From NCBI GenBank assembly GCA_003599485.1, contig QZKM01000028.1, forward strand, positions 1 through 42,471: a stretch of DNA of 42,471 nucleotides. Reading direction: 5' to 3'. This document shows positions 19,249 through 27,161 of the stretch, in pieces. The stretch's first letter is position 1; the number at the start of each line of letters is the position of its first letter. The DNA comes from Gammaproteobacteria bacterium (GTDB lineage Bacteria > Pseudomonadota > Gammaproteobacteria > SURF-13). Both the position numbers and the translations under genes were made by a program. Under the pieces are notes generated by a model that was not told the DNA's origin, searched no databases, and saw only the letters and a program-made list of their open reading frames with translations.

Positions 19249-20222
19249 TCGCCTACATCATCCGCCGCACGCTCTACGCCATTCCGATATTGATCGGCGT
19301 GAACCTGCTTACCTTCGTACTATTCTTCGTCGTCAACAGCCCGGATGACATAGCGCGCGCGCACCTCGGCGTGAAGCACGTCACCCAGGATGCGATAGAA
19401 AAGTGGAAGGCCGAGCGCGGCTACGACAAGCCGCTGATTATCAACGAGCGTGCCGCCGGTGTAGAGAAAATCACCGGCACGATCTTTTTTGAAAAGTCAC
19501 TGGCCCTGTTCGCATTCGAGTTCGGGCGCTCCGACGATGGCCGCAGTATCGGCCAGGAGATCAGCACCCGGATGTGGCCGAGTCTCGCCATCGCGGTGCC
19601 CACGCTTATTATCGGCATTGGCGTGGCGGTCAGCTTTGCCCTGTTGCTGGCGTTTTTCCGTGGCTCCTATATTGATCTTTGGGGCGTGGTGATCTGCATC
19701 ATCATGATGTCCGTCTCCGGCTTGTTTTACATTATCGGCGGACAATACCTCGTCGGCAAGCTTTGGCACTTGGTGCCGATCTCCGGTTACGATGTGGGCG
19801 TGCACGGCTTCAAGTTTATCGTGTTGCCAGTGGTCATCGGGGTGATCGGCGGACTGGGTGCGGGGATACGTCTCTATCGCACCTTCTTTCTGGAGGAACT
19901 GGGCAAGGATTATGTGCGCACCGCGCGCGCCAAGGGGTTATCCGAGTCGCGCGTGCTGTTCACCCATGTTCTGAAAAACGCCATGATCCCCATACTCACT
20001 GGTGTGGTGGTGATACTGCCCACGCTATTCATGGGCAGCCTGATACTGGAATCCTTTTTCGGCATCCCCGGCCTCGGCAGTTACACTATAGATGCGATTC
20101 AGGCGCAGGACTTCGCCGTCGTGCGCGCCATGGTGTTTCTGGGTTCGGTGCTCTATATCCTCGGCCTGTTGCTCACCGATATTTCCTACACCCTGGTGGA
20201 TCCGCGCGTGAGGCTCGCCTGA
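19245..20222 (+). CDS. yejB: ABC transporter permease, YejB/DppB type
   Basis: A 325-residue inner-membrane permease beginning MIAYIIRRTLYAIPILIGVNLL, the typical start of the DppB/YejB family. About six membrane helices are seen, and the EAA-loop region is GKDYVRTARAKGLSESRVLFTH-like near residue 223. It forms the translocation pore with the YejE-like protein. The start at 19245 overlaps the upstream stop (ATGA) and its stop overlaps the next ATG (TGATG), so translation is coupled. Confidence 0.93.
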   Translation: MIAYIIRRTLYAIPILIGVNLLTFVLFFVVNSPDDIARAHLGVKHVTQDAIEKWKAERGYDKPLIINERAAGVEKITGTIFFEKSLALFAFEFGRSDDGRSIGQEISTRMWPSLAIAVPTLIIGIGVAVSFALLLAFFRGSYIDLWGVVICIIMMSVSGLFYIIGGQYLVGKLWHLVPISGYDVGVHGFKFIVLPVVIGVIGGLGAGIRLYRTFFLEELGKDYVRTARAKGLSESRVLFTHVLKNAMIPILTGVVVILPTLFMGSLILESFFGIPGLGSYTIDAIQAQDFAVVRAMVFLGSVLYILGLLLTDISYTLVDPRVRLA

Positions 20223-21634
20223 TGCCGTTTCAGCCCGTCATCCTCTGGACCGATGCCCTGATCTTTCTGCTGCTCGCGCTGGTGATCGCGTTCATCCTGA
20301 TCGCGCGCCGCAGGGAGCATCTGCGCGCGCCGTGGCGTGAAGTGATGCGCAGCAAGATGGCGATGGGTTGCCTGGTGGTTTTGCTGGCTTATTTTACGCT
20401 GGGCCTGCTCGACTCGCTGCATTTCCGTCCCGCGCTGCCCAGCGCCGACGCAAGCAACGGGCGCGTGGATTATTCCACCGAGGTGCTGAGCGTGCTGGAT
20501 CTCGCCGCCGCACCGCTGCGCAGTCGCGTCGAAAAAACCTATTCCGCGCCCTTCGCCGCCTATTCCTACGCCAGGGAGACCGTCACGCGGCTGGACGGGA
20601 CGCAGGTGCGGGAGTTTCCGCGTTTGCAATTCGGCGGCGCTCACCTGCAAGACCCGGCCGCGGAGCGGGGCCGGGACATCCTGCTGCGCTCGCTGCGCGC
20701 GCTGCTGGTGGGGGGCATAATCTGGCTGCTGTCCGGTGCGTTATTGGTCGCATTGCTTGCGCGGCGCGCGAACACTCCTTTTCGCCTGATGCTTGCTAAT
20801 ATCATGCGCGGCCGCACCGCTATTCCCTGGCACGTGATGCTGTACACGTCCGGCGCGATGATGCTGCTCGCCGCCTGGTGTGTTGCGCTGAGCGGCGCTT
20901 ACCACATCCTCGGCACTGGCAAGGTGGGGCAGGACGTATTTTACGAGGCGATAAAGAGCATCCGCACCGGGCTGGTGATCGGCACCCTCACCACCCTGGT
21001 CACGCTGCCGTTCGCCATGCTCGGCGTGCTGGCGGGATATTTCCGTGGCTGGGTGGATGACGTCGTGCAATACGTTTACACCACGCTCAATTCCATACCC
21101 GATGTGCTGCTGATCGCCGCCGCCATACTCATGTTGCAGGTGTACATGGCCAATCACCCCGATCAGTTCGACACCATCGCCCTGCGTGCCGACGTGCGCC
21201 TGCTGTTTTTGTGCCTGATCCTCGGCATCACCAGTTGGACCGGGCTTGCGCGCCTGCTGCGCGGAGAGACGCTGAAACTGCGCGAGATGGATTACGTGCA
21301 GGCGGCCGTTGCGCTCGGCGCGGGCCACGCCGCCATCATCCGGCGTCATCTCATCCCTAACGTCATGCACATCGTTTTAATCACCATGGTGTTGAGCTTC
21401 AGCGGCCTGGTGCTGGCCGAGGCGGTGCTCTCCTACGTGGGCGTGGGCGTGGACCCCTCCACCATGAGCTGGGGCAACATGATTAACAGTGCGCGGCTGG
21501 AGATGGCGCGCGAGCCCATGGTGTGGTGGCTGTTGCTGGCGGCCTTTGTGTTTATGTTCACCCTGGTGCTGGCGGCCAATCTGTTTTCCGACAAGGTGCG
21601 CGATGCCTTTGATCCGCGTCTGAGAAAGCTATGA
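20222..21634 (+). CDS. yejE: ABC transporter permease, YejE/DppC type, with enlarged N-terminal part
   Basis: A 470-residue permease. The C-terminal two thirds match DppC/YejE: LGTGKVGQDVFYEAI near residue 230, the EAA-type MDYVQAAVALGAGHAAIIRRH near 358, and the VRDAFDPR end. E. coli YejE has about 341 residues; the extra 100 or more lie N-terminally, with a predicted helix at about 10-26, another at about 45-60, a periplasmic-looking stretch (about 70-150), and further helices at about 160-180 and 210-230. Start at 20222 overlaps the yejB stop. Its stop overlaps yejF. Confidence 0.9.
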   Translation: MPFQPVILWTDALIFLLLALVIAFILIARRREHLRAPWREVMRSKMAMGCLVVLLAYFTLGLLDSLHFRPALPSADASNGRVDYSTEVLSVLDLAAAPLRSRVEKTYSAPFAAYSYARETVTRLDGTQVREFPRLQFGGAHLQDPAAERGRDILLRSLRALLVGGIIWLLSGALLVALLARRANTPFRLMLANIMRGRTAIPWHVMLYTSGAMMLLAAWCVALSGAYHILGTGKVGQDVFYEAIKSIRTGLVIGTLTTLVTLPFAMLGVLAGYFRGWVDDVVQYVYTTLNSIPDVLLIAAAILMLQVYMANHPDQFDTIALRADVRLLFLCLILGITSWTGLARLLRGETLKLREMDYVQAAVALGAGHAAIIRRHLIPNVMHIVLITMVLSFSGLVLAEAVLSYVGVGVDPSTMSWGNMINSARLEMAREPMVWWLLLAAFVFMFTLVLAANLFSDKVRDAFDPRLRKL

Positions 21635-23499
21635 AGCCGTTGCTCAGCATAAAAAATCTCAGCACCTGGTTTGAAACCAGCCAGGGACGGCTGCGCGCGG
21701 TGGATGACATCAGCCTCGACATCGCGCCGGGCGAAGTGTTCGCGCTGCTGGGCGAATCCGGCAGCGGCAAGTCTCTCACCGCGCTTTCCCTCATGCGTCT
21801 GTTGCCTGGCACGGCGCGCAGCCGCGGCGAGATATGGCTGCACGATGAAGACCTGCTGCGGCTGCCGGAGATCAGGATGCGCGAAGTGCGCGGCGGGCGC
21901 GTCGCCATGATCTTTCAGGAACCCATGACCAGCCTGAACCCCGTGCTCAGCGTGGGCACGCAGATCGGCGAAGCGCTCAGGGCGCATCGCGGGCTCAAGG
22001 GCAAACACGCCGAGCGGCGCGCCGTCGCCCTGCTGGATGCGGTCGGCATCGCCGAGCCGCAGCGGCGCATCCATGATTATCCGCACCAGTTCTCCGGCGG
22101 CATGAAGCAGCGCGTGATGATCGCCATCGCCCTGGCGGGCGAGCCGGAGCTGCTGATTGCCGACGAACCGACCACCGCGCTCGACGTCACGATCCAGGCG
22201 CAGATTCTGGAATTGCTGCGCACGCTGCAAAAGGAGCGGAACATGGCGATACTGCTCATCACCCACGATCTCGGCGTGGTGTCGCAGATGGCGGATCGCG
22301 TGGCGGTGATGTACGCCGGAGAAGTCGTGGAGCTTGCATCGCGCGCGCAATTTTTATCCGCCCCGCGGCATCCCTACTCGCAGAAACTGTTCGATTCGCT
22401 GCCCGGCCGCGCGCAACGGGGGAAGAGCCTTGCCGTCATCCGGGGCATGGTGCCGCCGCTCACGCAAACCTTCAGCGGCTGCCGCTTCGCGCCGCGCTGT
22501 GACCTTGCATGGCAGACCTGCCGTGACGTTACCCCCGCGCTGCTGGCGGCTGAAGGCGGAGGGAAGGTTCGCTGTCATCTTTATGATGCGAACTATAGCG
22601 TGATGCGCCCTGCCGCGCCGCCGGCGCGCCTGTCTGCGTGCAACGTACAGGCAGGTGCGGCCGTGGGGCCGGCTGCCCCCGGGATGCGCGCCGGAGCGGA
22701 CGAGGTTCTGCTCAAGGTCACCGGCCTCAAGGTGCACTTTCCCATCCGCAAGGGCCTGTTCAAGCGCAAGGTGGGCGAGGTGCGGGCGGTGGACGGCGTG
22801 TCGCTTGCGCTGCGCGCCGGGCGGACACTGGCGCTGGTGGGCGAATCGGGTTCCGGCAAGACCACGGTGGGGAAAAGCATCCTGCGCCTGCTGCCCATCA
22901 CCTCCGGTGACGTGCATTACGGCGCGGTGGATCTTGACAGCCTGCGCGGCGGGGCGCTGCGCGCCCAGCGCGGCGCGTTACAGATCATCTTTCAGGATCC
23001 GCACTCCTCCATGAACCCGCGCATGATGATCGCCGACATCGTCGCCGAGGGCATGATCGCGCAAGGCATGGGCGGGGATGAACGCGCGCGCCTCGCGCGC
23101 ATTGACCGCCTGCTGGAGCAGGTGGGCTTGTCTCCGGACGTGAAATACCGCTACCCGCACGAATTCTCCGGCGGCCAGCGCCAGCGCGTGTGCATTGCAC
23201 GCGCCCTGGCGGTGAATCCCAGGATCATCATCTGCGACGAGCCGACCAGCGCGCTGGACGTCTCGGTGCAGGCGCAAATCCTGAATTTACTGAAGCGCCT
23301 GCAAGACGAGCTCGGCCTCGCCTATCTTTTTATCACGCACAACTTCGCCGTGGTGGAATACCTGGCGCACGACGTGGCGGTGATGCATCAGGGACGCATC
23401 GTGGAGCACGGCGGCGCGGAGCAGGTGCTGAGCAATCCGCAGCATGACTACACCCGCCGCCTGCTGAGCGCCGTGCCTAAGATCGCGCACCACGCTTGA
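21631..23499 (+). CDS. yejF: Dipeptide/oligopeptide-type ABC ATPase with two nucleotide-binding domains
   Basis: A 622-residue fused ATPase. NBD1 has Walker A GESGSGKS at 41-48, signature FSGGMKQR near 154 and Walker B LLIADEP near 174; its oligopeptide-type C-terminal region carries the Cys pattern CRFAPRC..C..C. NBD2 has Walker A GESGSGKT from 404, signature FSGGQRQR and IICDEP. It energises the importer. The linker between the domains (residues 332-342) is encoded by a 32-nt repeat also found in frame in the histidine kinase gene at 38.9 kb. Start overlaps the yejE stop (ATGA). Confidence 0.95.
   Translation: MKPLLSIKNLSTWFETSQGRLRAVDDISLDIAPGEVFALLGESGSGKSLTALSLMRLLPGTARSRGEIWLHDEDLLRLPEIRMREVRGGRVAMIFQEPMTSLNPVLSVGTQIGEALRAHRGLKGKHAERRAVALLDAVGIAEPQRRIHDYPHQFSGGMKQRVMIAIALAGEPELLIADEPTTALDVTIQAQILELLRTLQKERNMAILLITHDLGVVSQMADRVAVMYAGEVVELASRAQFLSAPRHPYSQKLFDSLPGRAQRGKSLAVIRGMVPPLTQTFSGCRFAPRCDLAWQTCRDVTPALLAAEGGGKVRCHLYDANYSVMRPAAPPARLSACNVQAGAAVGPAAPGMRAGADEVLLKVTGLKVHFPIRKGLFKRKVGEVRAVDGVSLALRAGRTLALVGESGSGKTTVGKSILRLLPITSGDVHYGAVDLDSLRGGALRAQRGALQIIFQDPHSSMNPRMMIADIVAEGMIAQGMGGDERARLARIDRLLEQVGLSPDVKYRYPHEFSGGQRQRVCIARALAVNPRIIICDEPTSALDVSVQAQILNLLKRLQDELGLAYLFITHNFAVVEYLAHDVAVMHQGRIVEHGGAEQVLSNPQHDYTRRLLSAVPKIAHHA
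22624..22655 (+). repeat. In-frame coding repeat, copy 1 (YejF linker)
   Basis: A 32-nt segment identical at 29 positions to 38872-38903. It starts on codon position 1 in both genes and encodes [11 protein letters not shown] here against ARPSACDAQAG in the kinase. The outer ends GCCTGT/ACAGGC can pair. It lies in the linker between the two ATPase domains. Confidence 0.8.
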
Positions 23500-23549
23500 G
23501 CGCGCGGCTGTAAAATCTCTTGATAATGCTCTGCTCGCACTGCATCTGG

Positions 23550-24070
23550 AAATGGGCGGCCGGGGCAATTCGGCGCGCTGTTTGCGCAGCGCTGACAAGA
23601 AGGTGCTGGTGGCCTGGAAAAGCAGGACCTGCCTCGCGCTCGGTGTCAGCACAGCTTCTTGCACCCCGATCTCAAGGGCTTGCGTGAGCTTCCGTCGGCC
23701 CTATCCGGTCAAATGCGCCGTGCCGTTCCACACTGCCGATGGATGCGGCAAGTCGCGTTGCCAGATGCTCGACGGAAACGGGCAGGGTTCCGATGATGTC
23801 CAGCCGGCGATCCTCGAAAACATCACCCTCCGGGTACATCGCCCGCCAGGCGGTCACGACGGCATCCCGGTGATGCAGCATGCCCTCGATGAAGGGGCGC
23901 TGCAAACGCAACATGGCCGTGATCCAGCGGTTGGTCGGCCAGAAAGGAAACGCGTGGTCAATCTCAAAGTGACGGAGCAACGTGATCGCGTCCCCGGCGT
24001 GGCGCCAAGTTTCACCGGTTACCCACCGATTGGTGGTGAACAAGCTTAGCGGATAGCCCCAGGCATCCAT
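23550..24070 (-). pseudogene. Broken gene of unknown family
   Basis: The minus strand reads as coding-like protein from the ATG at 24070 (MDAWGYPLSLFTTNRW, with a second TNRW, then VFEDRRLDIIGTLPV) for 132 residues to a stop at 23672. In the neighbouring frame the next stretch also looks coding (RKLTQALEIGVQEAVL, then FQATSTFLSALRKQRAEL), so a frameshift near 23690-23705 probably splits one gene. I do not recognise the family. No upstream part of the gene or ribosome site is visible before 24070. It sits between the importer operon and the mer-type genes and may be the remains of an insertion. Confidence 0.4.
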
Positions 24071-24211
24071 CGAGCACGATTAGGCAACAGGTTAAATACA
24101 TTCACGACAACGGACTATTAAACTAGCCTCTTCATATCACGCGCCGCTCGCAAAATGATCATGATTTTATAACATCACGCCCCGGACTCCCGATAAGCAT
24201 TTGCAAAGCCC

Positions 24212-24243
24212 TTGACTCCGTACCCTACTCCGGGGTTTATAGT
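24212..24243 (+). promoter_or_regulatory. MerR-type promoter/operator
   Basis: A -35 TTGACT (24212-24217) and a -10 TATAGT (24238-24243) are separated by 20 bp, the overlong spacing used by MerR-family activators. TTGACTCCGTAC is very like known mer and heavy-metal promoters, although the right half of the dyad (CTCCGGGG) is imperfect. merR itself lies downstream in the same direction, so merR and the transport genes probably share this promoter. Confidence 0.75.
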
Positions 24244-24271
24244 TGGGCCAATCTGGAATGGAGGTCAGCCC

Positions 24272-24676
24272 ATGGAGAGTTTAAGCATCGGCCAGTTGGC
24301 CAAGGCGGCGCAGGTGAACGTCGAGACGGTACGTTATTACGAGCGCGAGGGTCTGTTGCCGCGGCCCGCGCGCCGCGCCTCCGGCTACCGGCGCTATCCA
24401 TCCGCAACGGTCACCCGCCTGCAATTCATCAAGCGTTCCAAGGAACTGGGCTTTTCGCTCAAGGAAATCGCGGAATTGCTGGCGCTGCGTATCGATCCGC
24501 ACAGCGGCTGCGCCGACGTCAAGCGGCGCGCTGAGGCCAAGCTCGCCGACATCGAGCGCAAACTCACGGATCTACGCCGCATGCGCCGGGCGCTCACGCA
24601 ACTGGTGCACGACTGCGGAGGCGAAGGGCCGAGCAGCGCTTGTCCTATTTTAGACACCTTGGAAGGTTTGAGATAA
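24272..24676 (+). CDS. merR: MerR-family mercury-responsive regulator
   Basis: A 134-residue regulator with an N-terminal winged helix-turn-helix (SIGQLAKAAQVNVETVRYYE, residues 5-24) and a long dimerisation helix. The three Hg(II)-binding cysteines are present at C80, C115 and C124; their spacing (35 and 9) equals that of C82, C117 and C126 in Tn501 MerR. I chose the ATG at 24272, with GGAGGT seven bases upstream; the longer reading frame before it covers the promoter. It is followed directly by the MerC-like gene. The operon has no intact merA in view. Confidence 0.92.
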   Translation: MESLSIGQLAKAAQVNVETVRYYEREGLLPRPARRASGYRRYPSATVTRLQFIKRSKELGFSLKEIAELLALRIDPHSGCADVKRRAEAKLADIERKLTDLRRMRRALTQLVHDCGGEGPSSACPILDTLEGLR

Positions 24677-25438
24677 ATGCTAACACCACGCGTGGAATTG
24701 ATTTACGACCGCGACTGCCCCAACGTGGCTGCGGCGCGCGCACAGTTGCTGCGCGCCTTTGTCCAGGCCGGCCTTATACCGAGCTGGCGGGAGTGGGAGC
24801 GCCACGACGCGCAGAGTCCGCGGTACGCGCATGAGTACGGCTCGCCCACTTTATTGATCGACGGCGCGGATGTCGCGGCGGACGACGCGCAAACGGACGC
24901 CAACTGTTGCCGCCTCTACGCGGACCAGGGCCGTTTGAGCGGTATCCCAAGCCTTGCTGTGCTCACCGCCAAATTGCGCGCTGCGCGGGCGGTAAGGCCG
25001 CCGCGTCCACGCGCTCCGGCGCGTACCACATGGGCCATGCTGCCCGCCGTCGGTATGGCGATGCTGCCCAAGCTCACCTGTTCGGCTTGCTGGCCGGCCT
25101 ATACCAGCCTGTTGAGCGCCATGGGCCTGGGATTTATCAATTTCACGCCGTATCTGTTGCCGCTTACCGCGCTGTTCCTGGGGATCAGCCTGGCCGCGCT
25201 CGCCTACCGCGCCCGATCGCGGCGCGGCTATCGGCCGCTGTTCCTGGGCACGGTGGCCAGCGCCGTGCTGCTCATCGGCAAGTTCATCTACGATTCGGAA
25301 GCCGCCTTATATAGTGGCATCGTTCTGCTTATCGCTGCCTCGCTGTGGAATGCCTGGCCGCGCGCGGCGCGAGCATCCTGCCCGGCCTGTGTCCCCGCTG
25401 CGCCGGGTGCATCACTCCAGGGGGATCGTTTAACGTGA
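24677..25438 (+). CDS. Thioredoxin-like domain fused to MerC-like membrane domain
   Basis: A 253-residue two-part protein. Residues 1-110 resemble small thioredoxin-like proteins with DCPN (C14) and the later motifs GSPTLLIDGADV, NCCRLY and GLSG-like RLSGIPS. Residues about 118-253 have about four membrane helices with KLTCSACWPAYTSLLSAMGL, like the cysteine pair of MerC, and end with a further CPAC pair (SCPACV). Predicted role is uptake or handling of Hg(II), by context and similarity. The ATG directly follows the merR stop codon (TAA-ATG). Confidence 0.75.
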   Translation: MLTPRVELIYDRDCPNVAAARAQLLRAFVQAGLIPSWREWERHDAQSPRYAHEYGSPTLLIDGADVAADDAQTDANCCRLYADQGRLSGIPSLAVLTAKLRAARAVRPPRPRAPARTTWAMLPAVGMAMLPKLTCSACWPAYTSLLSAMGLGFINFTPYLLPLTALFLGISLAALAYRARSRRGYRPLFLGTVASAVLLIGKFIYDSEAALYSGIVLLIAASLWNAWPRAARASCPACVPAAPGASLQGDRLT

Positions 25439-25450
25439 GGGAGTATTATC

Positions 25451-25717
25451 ATGCAAACTCAACGCCGTATTGAAATCTTCAGCGCTGGCTGTCCGGTCTG
25501 TGAAGAAACTATTAATTTGATTAACCGTATCGCCTGTCCATCCTGCGACATCAGCGTGCTGGACATGCGCGAGGCCCAGGTGGCCGAACGCGCCCGCAAG
25601 CTAGGCATCGGAGTAGTGCCCGCCGTGGTTATTGACGGCCAACTCGCCGAATGCTGCGCGGGACGCGGCCCCGACGAGGCCGCGTTGCGACAGGCGGGCA
25701 TCGGTGAGCCGATGTAG
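25451..25717 (+). CDS. Small thioredoxin-like protein of mer-type operon
   Basis: An 88-residue protein with C14-P-V-C17 at the start of the first helix, then C29-P-S-C32 and a C68-C69 pair, and the cis-proline-like loop GVVPAVVIDG near residue 55. This is the fold of small glutaredoxin/thioredoxin-like proteins. In place it could act as a cytoplasmic metal or thiol carrier similar in role to MerP. It starts 12 nt after the MerC-like gene, with GTGAGGGAG upstream. Confidence 0.78.
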   Translation: MQTQRRIEIFSAGCPVCEETINLINRIACPSCDISVLDMREAQVAERARKLGIGVVPAVVIDGQLAECCAGRGPDEAALRQAGIGEPM

Positions 25718-25799
25718 GAATCTGCATTCCGGGATATCTGAAAAACCGGACGTAAGAAAGTTCCCGGAACGGGCCTCGAAGCAAGGAGGCAAGAAGAGC

Positions 25800-25916
25800 A
25801 TGGGGCACTTCAATTTCATCGTGCTCGGCGGTGGCCGGTGCATCGCCACCGTACGCGCCTTACCCCCTCTTTTAAAAGGTGGATTGGCCTGTCGCAACTA
25901 TTTAAGGAAGCTCTGA
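25800..25916 (+). pseudogene. Remnant of a flavoprotein disulfide reductase, possibly merA
   Basis: An AGGAGG ribosome site (25784-25789) is followed by an ATG and 38 codons. The start MGHFNFIVLGGG looks like the FAD-binding beta-alpha-beta start of pyridine nucleotide-disulfide reductases (IVLGGGSAG type), but the motif is already damaged (GGGRCIATVRA) and the frame loses similarity after about 20 codons. The TGA lies inside the first palindrome of hairpin element B. Given merR and MerC-like genes just upstream, a lost mercuric reductase is a reasonable guess, but any related flavoprotein is possible. Confidence 0.45.
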
Positions 25917-26210
25917 ATAAGTCCATCCTGGACTTCTCAGAGCACGAAAAGCAAAAACATGGTTTTTGCTTTTCTTCATTTTTCAAACACTTTCGTGTTT
26001 GAAAAATGGCGGTGCGTCCCTGCACCGCACGGAACCTCTGACTTAATCAGAGGTTCCTTAACAGTTTGTTGAAAAACGCCGTCCCTGGCGTTTTTCAACT
26101 CGCTCGCCGCGGTACACGCCCGCGGCTCGCTCCGAAAATCAAACACTGGCGTGTTCGATTTCCGATGCGGCACATCCTTGTGGGGTCTGGCAGTTCGTTT
26201 TTCAACGAAC
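25910..26210. repeat. Composite hairpin element, copy B (inverted, longest)
   Basis: A run of palindromes with hardly any spacing: GCTCTGA/TCAGAGC (25910-25943); AAAAGCAAAAAC/GTTTTTGCTTTT (25947-25973, module A); CATTTTTCAAACAC/GTGTTTGAAAAATG (25977-26008, module B); GCGGTGC/GCACCGC (26009-26028, module C); GGAACCTCTGA/TCAGAGGTTCC (26031-26057, module D); GTTGAAAAACGCC/GGCGTTTTTCAAC (26068-26099, module E); and GTTCGTT/AACGAAC (26193-26210). The order A-B-C-D is the reverse of copies A and C. It fills the gap between the merA-like remnant and the convergent MDR gene. Confidence 0.85.
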
Positions 26211-26212
26211 CG

Positions 26213-27145
26213 CTAATCCGCCACGCGCAGCACAACCTTTCCGCGCGTATGGCCGCCCTGCACGGCGGCGTGCGCCCTGGCCGCTTCATGCAGGGGAAAG
26301 ACGTTTTCCACCACGGGTTTGACTTTGCCCGCGTCTATCAATTCGGCAATCCGGGTGAGCTGCGCGGCGTTGGGCTGTACGAACACGTAAGCCGAGCGCC
26401 AGCCGTGCTGTTCGGCTTCGCCGGGCACAGTGAGCGCCAGGATGGAAACCAATATGCCGCCTTGCCGTAACGCCTTCCAGGAACGCGCCTGCACCTCGCC
26501 GCCCACCGTGTCAAACACCATGTCCATATCGCGCACCGCGTCCTCGAAGCGCGTCGCGGTGTAATCTATCGCTTCATCGGCGCCGAGCGAGCGCACGAAG
26601 CTTGCATTGCGCGCGGAGGCGGTGGTGACCACGTGCGCGCCCTTCCAGCGCGCGAACTGCACGGCATAATGGCCTACACCGCCCGCGCCGGCGTGTATCA
26701 GAATCTTCTGGCCCGGTTGCAGATCGCCCGCGTCAAACAGCGATTGCCAGGCGGTGAGCGCCGAGAGCGGCACGGCGGCGGCGTGAATGAAATCGAGAGA
26801 TTTTGGCTTCAGGGCCGCTTCACTGGCGCGCACCGCGATATATTCGGCATAGGCGCCGTCGCGCGCGAGATCAGGGCGCGCGTACACCGCATCGCCAACG
26901 TTAAACTGCGTCACGCCGGGGCCGGGTTGCTCAATCACGCCCGCCACGTCCCATCCTAAAGTGAGCGGCAGGTGATGGCTGATGCGCCCTTGCAGACGCC
27001 CCTCGCGGATTTTCCAGTCCACCGGATTGACGCCGGCGGCGTGCACGCGGATCAGCACTTCGCCCGGACCGGGCACGGGACGCGGCGCGTCTTCGTAGCG
27101 CAGCACTTCCACGCCGCCGAATTGATGGATGCGCACCGCCTTCAT
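26213..27145 (-). CDS. NADP-dependent quinone oxidoreductase-like MDR protein
   Basis: A 310-residue medium-chain dehydrogenase/reductase of the zinc-free quinone reductase type. The N-terminal GroES-like part (MKAVRIHQFGGVEVL, NPVDWKIREG) is followed by the Rossmann motif HAGAGGVGHYAVQFARWKGA near residue 150. No structural or catalytic zinc cysteines are seen. Predicted to reduce quinones or enones with NADPH; substrate is unknown. It follows the pirin gene by 16 bp on the same strand, a pairing that suggests a shared redox role. Confidence 0.87.
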   Translation of the reverse strand: MKAVRIHQFGGVEVLRYEDAPRPVPGPGEVLIRVHAAGVNPVDWKIREGRLQGRISHHLPLTLGWDVAGVIEQPGPGVTQFNVGDAVYARPDLARDGAYAEYIAVRASEAALKPKSLDFIHAAAVPLSALTAWQSLFDAGDLQPGQKILIHAGAGGVGHYAVQFARWKGAHVVTTASARNASFVRSLGADEAIDYTATRFEDAVRDMDMVFDTVGGEVQARSWKALRQGGILVSILALTVPGEAEQHGWRSAYVFVQPNAAQLTRIAELIDAGKVKPVVENVFPLHEAARAHAAVQGGHTRGKVVLRVAD

Positions 27146-27161
27146 GATTCCGTCTCCTCCT

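Noticed and set aside
24212-24271. Longer MerR beginning at 24212
   Set aside because: This stretch holds the mer promoter, and MerR homologues start at MES..SIGQLAK-like sequence with the ribosome site just before 24272.
25910-26210. CRISPR-like array
   Set aside because: The units are palindromes of different sequence with no constant direct repeat and no regular spacers, and there are no cas genes.
23500-26212. Transposon carrying the mer-type genes
   Set aside because: No transposase, resolvase or terminal inverted repeats could be found; the hairpin array is not a transposon end I recognise.
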